Shown: piece after piece, positions 55,786-64,000 of the stretch
Layout of the letters: every line of letters starts with the position of its first letter
How positions within the stretch are numbered: the first letter of the stretch is position 1
Source of the DNA: Akanthomyces muscarius
Taxonomy: Eukaryota; Ascomycota; Sordariomycetes; Hypocreales; Cordycipitaceae
Direction of reading: 5' to 3'
Assembly (NCBI RefSeq): GCF_028009165.1
Contig: NC_079241.1
Span: 5,766,001-5,830,000, forward strand
Length of the DNA: 64,000 bases
Notes under the pieces: generated by a model
What the model was told of the DNA's origin: nothing
What the model saw: only the letters and a program-made list of their open reading frames with translations
Database searches by the model: none
Position numbers and translations under genes: made by a program

Positions 55786-57974
55786 TTTTTCTTTGACTTG
55801 ATAACTATATTAATAATGTGTTCCGGCGAAAAGACAAGGGGAAGACCAAATGAAAAAGAGAACACGTTAAACGGTCGATTGTAGTGTGATTGGTCGGCAG
55901 ACTCACCTTGACTCTGGGGTTGACTGTGGAATGTAAGTGGAATGCAACACCACGACAACCACGACGGCGATCCTGTGACCTGGGCACCGGGTGTTTCCCT
56001 CATCCTACACTCTAATTTCCGACCGTCATACTTTTCCCTGAATAAAGCAAAGTCACGTCGATAAACTGCTTTAGACAAAGTATATTCTGTGAAGACCCGC
56101 TTCCAGCAGAAGAGATTTTGTTGATTGTAAGTGATTGAGGATGAGAGAGGCTACGGCAATCTGGCGACGGCGCCATAATGAGGAACCAGCGATCGGGTCA
56201 GTTGGGGCGAAAAATAGATTACACAGCAATAAAAAATAACATTAAAAATTTAGACCTCGTCATTTGAGTCTAATGACGGATCCATCTTGGTGTCATCCGC
56301 AACGAAGCTCGTCACGACCATTGGTGGCGGCTGAGCAGAGACATGACAGAGAACCTGCAAACGCAAGGCGTTGATAGGCTGTCGAGGGCGATGCAGCGAA
56401 CCAGTCGGACGGCTTCTCAGGCCGTCCGGCACCAATTGGTGCCCAGCAGCAGCGAGTCGCTAGAGGCTGGCTTGGCTGGGCTCCAGGCTGGGTCGAGGAT
56501 GGCGCACCACACTAGAACGTCGCGACCCACTGGCTCTGGTCAGACGGCCATTGTTGTAGAGCGAATCGATGACTTGCATGCCACCTTGTCCGGCCGCTGC
56601 GACCCAACGGCTCCATTGTTCGCCGCCACCGTCACTGGCTAGGGTGGTCGCGTGGGCAAGGGCAATCAACCTGTCAAGCAGCATTCAGCCATCGACACTC
56701 TTGGAGATAAACTTTGGCTTATCTTGCGGTTCCCGTTTCGAGTCAGGGACGCGGCGAGCTGTTTGTTTGTATTTCCGCTTTCGTCTCAGGTACGCTTTCT
56801 CACTCGCGCCGGCTTGCGTGAACATGGGCCTTGGCAGCGCTCCGGAAGGTTTTGGCCACTGGATACTCAAGTAGACGAAGTATACTGGCAGTCACGGTAC
56901 CGGCGTGGTTTGTCGCTAGGCCAGACAAGATACATTCGGAGCTGCCGGACATGTTAGCACCAAAAATACGACCAAAGACGATGTGAACGAGCAAAAAGTG
57001 GTGCGGATAGCCCCGTCAGCCCCGCGGATGCTTCCAAGAATACAGACCGTCTCGGTGCAAAGAGTCTGAGAGGGTGTGGTGATGATGCATCGCGTTTGCT
57101 ACGCCAGGGAGATTCTGGGGTCGTCTGGCGGGAAACCACGTTGCAGAAATGTCTTGGGTCAAAGACTATTCCGTGCAAGTCAATCTGCACCGACAAGGGG
57201 CTTTTTCTTTGCCGGGAGCATGTGAAAGGCTTTCCACCAACGGGCGACGACAATAGGGTCAAAGCCTCGCTGCTTGTCTCAGTTTACGACCAAGGCCGAG
57301 AGAATTGTGTGGTGGTTGTGAGAGCGAAAAGCAGTCTAGCGAGTGGGCGAAGCAAGCTAGGGGATGGGATGGTGGGCAGATGGTGCAAGTGCCAGCGAAC
57401 AGCTGCCGGTGGAGGGCATCGTCACGGGATTTGCCATGCATCCGAGAAGAAGAGCCCTGGAATACTTGGTCGAATTCTCCAAGAAGTCTACTATTAATAA
57501 CTCAATCTAGAAATGGACGGTCACCTTGGCTACTTGAGGGGATCTGCAACGCTTCTTAGCTACAGCGCCTAGCTACCAGTACCTTGTCTGAACAAGGCAT
57601 TCACATGCTAGATAGGTAGTCAACACGTGCCTGACCATCAACTTTTTTTTTGACCAAATCTACTTTTGAATCACATATATCGCTTCTACCGAAGTTTTCA
57701 CATGTCAAGACGAGGCAGACAAGTTATTCGTTAAGATGTCGCTTCACAGGGCTTCATTCAGTAGGTACGAGCCTACAGCGCTGATGCGTCTGCGATCCCC
57801 ACTGTATCCCGCTGGCCACCGCCCTGCTAGCGCGTCCCGCCCTTGCCCGTCCTGGTAGGTGGGACGGCGGTGGCTCCAGGCAGTATCTCAAAATTCTTGG
57901 GTGCTTCCAAACTTTTGGCCATCATCTCGACAACTGCCGCCGACCCTACGCACGACATTCAATGCCCCGCTACA
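55786..57974. other. 2.2 kb gene-free interval, divergent promoters
   Basis: Between the CRIB-like gene and URB1. Only chance frames (for example 57096-57497). TAGGTA-like motifs near 57570-57620. No RNA gene recognised. Confidence 0.5.
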
Positions 57975-60900
57975 ATGGGTAAAAGGGCTACTTCTGGGAC
58001 GACCAGTGAGGGCGCTGCTGCTTACAACAAGCGCCAAAAGACATATCATGATGTTCCGACCAGCGAAGATGTCTACGACAGCGACCAGCTGAGAAGGCTG
58101 CTTGCCTTTGACCAGGACATGCGAAATGCGCGACACGGTATGCTCCATTCCTTAGCTGCAACGACCGAATGCCCTGATTTGCTAACTCCTTCTAGGTCTT
58201 CAGTCCTTCAAGAAGCTCCTCGACGAGGCCAATTCCAGTGAGGCCGACCGCGAAGCGAAGATCGCCATTGTCCGTGGCTACCTCAAGTCTGTCCAACCCC
58301 GAGATACCAGTGACGATGCAGTCTTCCTCAACGATGTCATGGAAATGTGGTCTTTTGCCGCGCAAGTCAATGATGATGGTGTCATGTCATCTGTCGCTGT
58401 TGTATTGGCTCTACTACTTCAGCTCATCTCCGACAGCCTCGACCTGGTGCCATACGGACTCGGCATTTGCCAAACGCTTCTGCAGGAACGCCAGCTGAAA
58501 TCAGTCTCGCGCAACCTTTCTTCCGAAAAGGGAAAGGGCTTCATCATCTCTCCAACCCTCCGATTGCTGCGCGAAGCGGTTTTCCTGGACGGCGGTGCCT
58601 TTGCCAAGCGCATTTTCCGTGCCCGGGCATCAACATTCGCGTCGCTCGCCAGAAACCTCGAGATTACACACTTCGGTGATGGCCCAGAGGATGTGCGCAA
58701 AGCCTCTGTTCGCACCAATTCTGTCCGCTTCTTCTTGGCATGTCTCAAATTTCTCAACGCAGACGGGAGAAAGGAGCTTCTTGCCCAAAAAGAGCTCTTG
58801 TCGCATGTCACGTTCATGATGAAAAATGATCCACCCTTCCTCGTGGTTGAAATTATAACCTCCCTCAAGACCAATGTCCTCATGGACGCCAAGATTGCGC
58901 GCGACACCAAGTTCAAGAACTTCAATACGAAGACGCTAATGCGCTTCCTCGGATTATACACGTACAGCAACGCCTCCGCACCCCAGGACGATGTCGATCA
59001 AGTCATAGAACAGGCCCACGAGTTTCTCGTGTACGCATGTACAAATTCCACAGCCGGCGTGTTGTACCCATCCAAGGGCCTGTATCCAAAGGAATCCGAC
59101 GAAGAAAGCTCAACTGCACGACTCGCTAGTCGGGCAAAAGCGGATGGCAATCTCTGGGCCGACAAGTTTCGTGACGGCGTCCCCGTTTTCAACTTTGTTC
59201 TTTCAGAGTTCGCCAGCAAGCTTCGTCCGTGGTCGAATCTCAAGCACAATGAGCTCCTCGTCGCCATTTTTCAGGCCGCCCCCGAGCTTATTGCCGATTA
59301 CTTCTTCAATAACCGATCATTTACCTTTGAGCCAAAGCTGTCAATGACTTGGATTGGCTACGCCGCATTTCTTTTCAACACCATGACGATACCTCTCCCC
59401 CCAGCCTTTGGCGATGCTACCTTATACGCAAACACTCCTCCTCCTACTTCCATTATTCTCGACAACATTATTCCCCAGCCCATCAATCAAAAAGTTCTCG
59501 TACGTTGCTTCTCTCCGAAGTCTCATCTCACATCCTTCTTTGCTACTAGAATCCTCGTTCAGGCACTGGAAAAGCTTGCCGTTGCTCTGAAGATGCACGT
59601 GGACGGAGGGAGGGAAAAGAAGCAAATCTGGACAGATGCGTCAAGAAGGTTAATAGATTCATTCTGCCAGAAGATACCGGATATGAAGGAGGTGGTGCGC
59701 TGCTACAAGTCTATTCCAGCCGAGAACGCGCTGCATAAAACACTGGCGAGTCGTTTACTGCGACTTTACTATGAAATTGTGCCACGTGTAGCTCTCGCCG
59801 CCAATTTTGATGTCTCGCCGTTCTTCGTCGAAGTACTAGGGAGCATTCAAAATCAGAGCAACGACCCAAGCACTGCAGCATTTGCTGTCATGGAGCTGAA
59901 GAACTTGGTATCAATCGCTAGCTACTCTCCAGGTATGCGATGGTTTGCCAAGACGGACAGTAGCAACGGCGGAAAGGGCTACTCTGCCTTCACATCATTG
60001 TTGCAAATATTGTGCGAAAGCGATGATACTGCCCCTTTGACACAGCTACAGTCTGTGCTTGCTGATGTAGCCATCGAGAATCAACTTGTGGCCAAAGACA
60101 CGAGGTTGGTAGGGATATTGCGTGCCCTACGCTGTGCTGCCTCTGATTCGAAGGCCGCGAATATTCCTTGGGCCTACTTGGACAACTGCATCACGAGATG
60201 TGCAGCGTCGCCGATCAAGTACCTGGAGCAAATCAAGAGCCTGCCTGAGAACGGGCAATTCAGTTTATTGAACATTGTCTTGCAAGAGCAATTGTCCTTT
60301 GCCCTGGACGGCGCTAAAAAGACGACGATAGCTGAGTTTGGGAAATTTCTCTCTTTGTACTTCAACGCTCTCAGCCTTGCGGGTGAGAGCAAAACCCATC
60401 TCGACGAAAGCTATTCCAGGATCTCTGAGCAAGTATCGGCAACGAAGGCTTTCAAGATGGCTGGTCTAGGCGATAAATCAGAGAAGAAGGCTCTGCAACG
60501 CATCACCATTGAAGAAGAGCCCGAGGCGAGCAACTCTGCCGAAGTCAGCGTCCCCTCCGGTGTCTTGGTCGATGAAGCTCGCCTGGAGGAGATGCTCCAC
60601 CAGCCTTTTACCCTTGAAGAAGATACCAATGCGCTCGTCAAGTGGTCCACCAAAAATGTGGAAGATCTTGTAGAAGATGGCCTCGCCGCCGGCCTCGTCA
60701 AGCTGCTCGCATCTCCACACACCAACATCCGCAAAGAGGCGCTCACCAACATCCTCAAGATGGCCGCCAAGATGGACGAGTCGTCATACGAGGAGAAGAA
60801 GCAGGTCTGGCTGCTGCTCTCGGAGCTCGCCGAGTCGAGCAAGCCGCAGGTCGATGCTGGCCCCGTCCCGTCGTCCTTCATCTCCTTCTCCGTGCACGCC

Positions 60901-61422
60901 CTCGAGATCCTCAAGAACCCGCTGCACCCGCTGTACCCCAAGATCAACGCGTACCTGACGCGTAGCCCTGTCTGGCCGCCCGAGAAGCTGCCCCTAGCGC
61001 ACGACATCCTGCACGGCGCGCCCGGCGAGGACGACCGCTACTACACGGAGCTGACCTGGCTGCTGGCGCACCTGCTCGACAGCCTGCGCACGCCCGCGGA
61101 CCTCGGCGTCTTTCACCGCAAGCGCTGGTTCGAAAAGGTCCTCGCGCTCGCCGGCAATCCCTACCTGCGCGCCAACCTGCGCACCCGCATCCTCCGCATC
61201 GTCTATCGCGCCACGTGCATCGAGGGCGGCAGCACCACGCTCATCACCCGCTTCGGCGCCATGAGCTGGCTCGACGCCCAGCGCGCCGCCTGCCAGTCCC
61301 GCGACGACGCGGCTGTCTACGCCGCGCTCATGCGCAGGGCCTGGGAGACGTGCGACCAAGGGCGGGTCACGGCTTGGAGCAAGGGAGGTATTCAAAAGCT
61401 TTTGGAAACGGTGTTGGGCTAG
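57975..61422 (+). CDS. urb1: Ribosome biogenesis protein URB1 (Npa1)
   Basis: A nucleolar scaffold needed for early 60S pre-ribosomes. Two exons, 57975-58137 and 58196-61422, give 1129 residues. The N-terminus is basic (MGKRATSGTTSEGAAAYNKRQK), fitting nuclear import. After splicing it reads RHGLQSFKKLLDE and enters the Npa1 N-terminal domain (about 90-430), with DVMEMWSFAAQVNDDGVMSS, ISPTLRLLREAVFLDGG and NSVRFFLACLKFL as recognisable blocks. The C-terminal domain (about 880-1085) contains FISFSVHALEILKNPLHPLYPKI split by a short loop and ends with arginine-rich helices. The whole is alpha-helical and HEAT-like. Upstream Met codons of a longer frame give no conserved residues, so MGKR is chosen. 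Confidence 0.9.
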
Positions 61423-62029
61423 AGAAAAAGGGTGTAGTCATTTGGCGTTTTGATTTGGCATGATGTGGGTTTTCTTAAATAGCAGGATGAGCCTGTGGAC
61501 AATTAGATATTACATACAATACAGCGTCTGTACACAGTAAAGGGAAACAACGTATCGTGAACAAGTATTAAATGTAGTTAATGCTATTCTCTAAAGCTCC
61601 AGAATATAATTTCCAAGAAAAAAAACCCAAAATCCAGATGCATCGAACGAGGTGAATAAGACATCAAATATCAAGAAGAACTCCATTCAATTTCCTCCTT
61701 GTCGCGCCTCGTCGAGAGACTAGAACTGCTCGCTCTGCTGTCCCAATGGTAATCCAGAGATTACGCATGTATGCTTGCCATACCAGAAAAAAAGAAAAAC
61801 AGGAAAAGTTCAAAAAATGATAGATAGTTGAGGGTAAAAAATCGCTTCCTGAATACCAAGATGCATTCGTCCAAATTAATCTCCCCATAAATGTTTGTTT
61901 ATGATAAAAAGTTGAGCCGCTTCTGCTGTGTATCGACATGCGGCACGTAAAATAACACGGGTATTCCAAATACATATTTTGTCAGTCATCATGAAAATGA
62001 AAGATTGCATCTCAGCCTAATTTTTTTTT
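61423..62029. other. Convergent 3' regions of URB1 and the chitin synthase
   Basis: About 600 bp, strongly AT-rich with A-runs (61616-61624, 61789-61799); two 3' UTRs. No gene. Confidence 0.5.
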
Positions 62030-64000
62030 TTACAGCTGACCAGAAAGAAGAGCTTCAGTGGCGCTGTTGATGTATTGTCTCTTGGCGTCAAGAGGCACGT
62101 CGAAGCGTCGCTCAAGCTCTTGCTTGATGCCCTTCTTGGTGACAGTCATCAGGTCTGCTGTTTTAAGAATCTCGCGAATCTCCGCCAAGAGGGCGTCATC
62201 GCTGGGCAGGCCAACCATGTCCTCTGGGGAAAAGAACTGAGAGCCACCGTAGGAGCTCATACGGTTGCCGCCCATCTCAGAGTGAGCCAACGACATGCGA
62301 GACATGCTGCGCGGGTCGTGAGTCATTTGGGGCATGGGCGGTACCAGACCAGTAGTTGAGCCAGGGCGGCTAGGGTAACCGTACTCGGAAACGTGAGGAT
62401 GGGCCTTGGTGGCGTAGCTGTAGCCGGAGACTTCGGAACGTGAGTCGTCGCGAGAAGTTTGCGTCTCCCAGAGCTCGGCCTGGTAGTCCTCCCACCTCTT
62501 GCGGGGAATCGAGCTGGGGTCGAACTTGCCCTCGTCGGAAACGACGACCTTCTTGCCCTTCTCACCAGCCACGACACGAGTGTTACCCCAAGCAAAGTCA
62601 TCCATGTTCCAAAAAGCGTACAGGGGAAGACCAAAGCTGAAGACGGGGATAGCAAGGATATATAGAATCATCCAACCAACCATTTCCCATTTGCGGCGCA
62701 GGATGAAAATGATGGCCTGGAGGCCATAGATAACACCCAGCAGAATAAATGCAGTGATTGGGACAACACTCGGGTTTTGGACGACGCGGACAATCAGATA
62801 GACGATATAGGCGAGTGTGACGGGCTGGACTATGGTGCTGAGCAAGTCGATGAAGACGACAAATCGCATACTAAAACAGCAGAAGCCACAGAGTTGAGCC
62901 ATGGGAATCAGCTCAACGAGATTGTGGACAGTAGAGTTAATCCAACGACGACGCTGTGAGAGGAAGACCTTCCAAGAATCCGGTGCAATAGTCCAAGCAT
63001 GAGCAGTGAAGATGTACTTGGTCTTGTACTTGTTGTGATACTTGAGGAGCAAGGTCGTAAGATAACGATCCTCACCGAGATGCAGCAGGTTCTTCATGTG
63101 CAGAGTGTCAACACGAATTGTGGAATAGTCCTCCACAATCTCGCGGCTGACGAAGAGGGGTTTGCCAGTCTCCGCAGCGCGAATTCTGTACATGGAGAAA
63201 CAACCAGGCAAACAGGTGACGGAACCGAAAAGAGACTCGAATGCCTTGGACAGATTGTGCGAAATATAGTACTCATAGACCTGGATCATCGTGATGAAGG
63301 AGGACTTGGCATTGGTCAGGGCAGTCTCACCACAAACCGCAATCAAGCGTGTGTCGTCAATAAAGGCAGACACCATGCGGCTAGCAGAATCAGGCGCAAC
63401 GACTGTATCGGCATCAATTTGCAGCATAAACTCGTAAAAGGTGGGGTTGACACCGATAATGTTGCGAATCTGGTGGTACATTTCGAGTTCCAGGGGACTC
63501 ATAGCAAGGTTATAGTGAACACGGTTGAGGAAGCGCATAATGATCATCTGAGAGTCACGCTTGCCACGGTTACCGGGGCGGCCAACCTCGGAGGGCTTGC
63601 CGACCTTGACAATAACCATGAAAGGAACAATGTGACCTTGGACTTCATAGAGACCGGAATAGACCTTGCCCATGTTGTGCTGCTTGAGACCCTCACCAAG
63701 AGACTCAAAGCTCAAAGGCTCGGGATCAACGGTATCAGCGACTCCAAGAATGTCGAGCACAATGCGAGGCGTGGGGCGATCGTTTCCTTGGCCGATAATC
63801 ATTCCGTCACAAACAATGATTAAAAGTTTGCGCTTATCATCATACTTCATTCTAGCAGCCGAGTCGATGGCACGGCGTAGAGAGTCCTCGTCCTCGGTAT
63901 AGGCAGGAATTTGGCAGATGACGAATTTGTCGAGGTTTTCGGGAATATTCTTGCCTCCAAATTGCAGAGCAGCAAGGAACTTGAACAGGATGACGGAACC
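62030..64000 (-). CDS. Chitin synthase, class V/VII type, C-terminal part
   Basis: Polymerises N-acetylglucosamine from UDP-GlcNAc at the hyphal tip. The window holds the last 656 residues; the gene continues past 64000 and no start is seen. Catalytic motifs are intact: [21 protein letters not shown] and [13 protein letters not shown] (the QxxRW product site). Five to six membrane spans follow ([21 protein letters not shown] and later ones, split here). The tail is Ser/Tyr-rich and ends in a DEK_C domain (about the last 60 residues, [17 protein letters not shown]). That C-terminal domain marks the classes whose N-terminus is a myosin-like motor, expected upstream outside the window. I cannot choose between class V and VII without the motor head; the two genes are usually adjacent head to head. 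Confidence 0.93.
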   Translation of the reverse strand, partial: GSVILFKFLAALQFGGKNIPENLDKFVICQIPAYTEDEDSLRRAIDSAARMKYDDKRKLLIIVCDGMIIGQGNDRPTPRIVLDILGVADTVDPEPLSFESLGEGLKQHNMGKVYSGLYEVQGHIVPFMVIVKVGKPSEVGRPGNRGKRDSQMIIMRFLNRVHYNLAMSPLELEMYHQIRNIIGVNPTFYEFMLQIDADTVVAPDSASRMVSAFIDDTRLIAVCGETALTNAKSSFITMIQVYEYYISHNLSKAFESLFGSVTCLPGCFSMYRIRAAETGKPLFVSREIVEDYSTIRVDTLHMKNLLHLGEDRYLTTLLLKYHNKYKTKYIFTAHAWTIAPDSWKVFLSQRRRWINSTVHNLVELIPMAQLCGFCCFSMRFVVFIDLLSTIVQPVTLAYIVYLIVRVVQNPSVVPITAFILLGVIYGLQAIIFILRRKWEMVGWMILYILAIPVFSFGLPLYAFWNMDDFAWGNTRVVAGEKGKKVVVSDEGKFDPSSIPRKRWEDYQAELWETQTSRDDSRSEVSGYSYATKAHPHVSEYGYPSRPGSTTGLVPPMPQMTHDPRSMSRMSLAHSEMGGNRMSSYGGSQFFSPEDMVGLPSDDALLAEIREILKTADLMTVTKKGIKQELERRFDVPLDAKRQYINSATEALLSGQL

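Noticed and set aside
57096..57497. 133-codon plus-strand frame upstream of URB1
   Set aside because: No family resemblance and no promoter-like context of its own.
1..64000. tRNA, 5S rRNA or transposon genes
   Set aside because: I looked in the gene-free intervals on both strands for B-box-like sequences, a 5S-like start, terminal repeats and transposase or reverse-transcriptase motifs and saw none. A covariance-model and repeat search would be needed to be certain.

Overview
This is a nuclear segment of a filamentous ascomycete, most likely a Sordariomycete and probably in the order Hypocreales. The signs are short introns of about 55-160 bp with GTAAGT-like donors, intergenic gaps of 0.3-3.3 kb, no operons, and a typical Pezizomycotina gene set: a CYP505 P450-reductase fusion, HET-C2 glycolipid transfer protein, PlaA-type phospholipase A2, a chitin synthase with a DEK_C tail, and the AspRS-DUF2156 fusion ErdS. 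I read 23 protein-coding genes; the first (bro1) and the last (chitin synthase) run off the window. I found no rRNA, tRNA, transposon or CRISPR array.

Layout. 1-8 kb: start of bro1 (minus), a gene-free 2.9 kb, a TMEM53/DUF829 hydrolase and a phospholipase D (both minus). 9-17.6 kb: an FHA-domain kinase, glycolipid transfer protein HET-C2, an F-box-like orphan (minus) and an FAD monooxygenase. 17.8-25.1 kb: an alpha/beta hydrolase and, divergent from it across 3.3 kb, erdS (ergosteryl-aspartate synthase); the hydrolase is a candidate ErdH. 25.6-31.9 kb: CYP505 (minus), then 2.9 kb without a gene. 31.9-41.6 kb: a RING-H2 E3 ligase, a small mitochondrial complex I-like subunit head to head with mitoribosomal MRPL3, PlaA, and an ERG6-type sterol methyltransferase. 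42.8-50.3 kb: La protein, an MFS drug transporter, inositol monophosphatase and a conserved single-pass membrane protein. 51.7-64 kb: a membrane-anchored histidine acid phosphatase (phytase family), a CRIB-motif protein, URB1, and the C-terminal 656 residues of a chitin synthase.

How the genes relate. Most are unlinked housekeeping genes. Lipid and sterol functions recur (PLD, PLA2, GLTP, ErdS, ERG6, CYP505), but only two pairs look functionally linked by arrangement: erdS with the divergent hydrolase (making and breaking ergosteryl-aspartate), and the head-to-head mitochondrial pair at 34.9-37.0 kb. There is no PKS, NRPS or terpene backbone gene, so the P450, monooxygenase and transporter do not form a biosynthetic cluster.

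Intron borders were placed by eye from splice signals, reading frame and family continuity. Every complete spliced model given here keeps an open frame with a length divisible by three.
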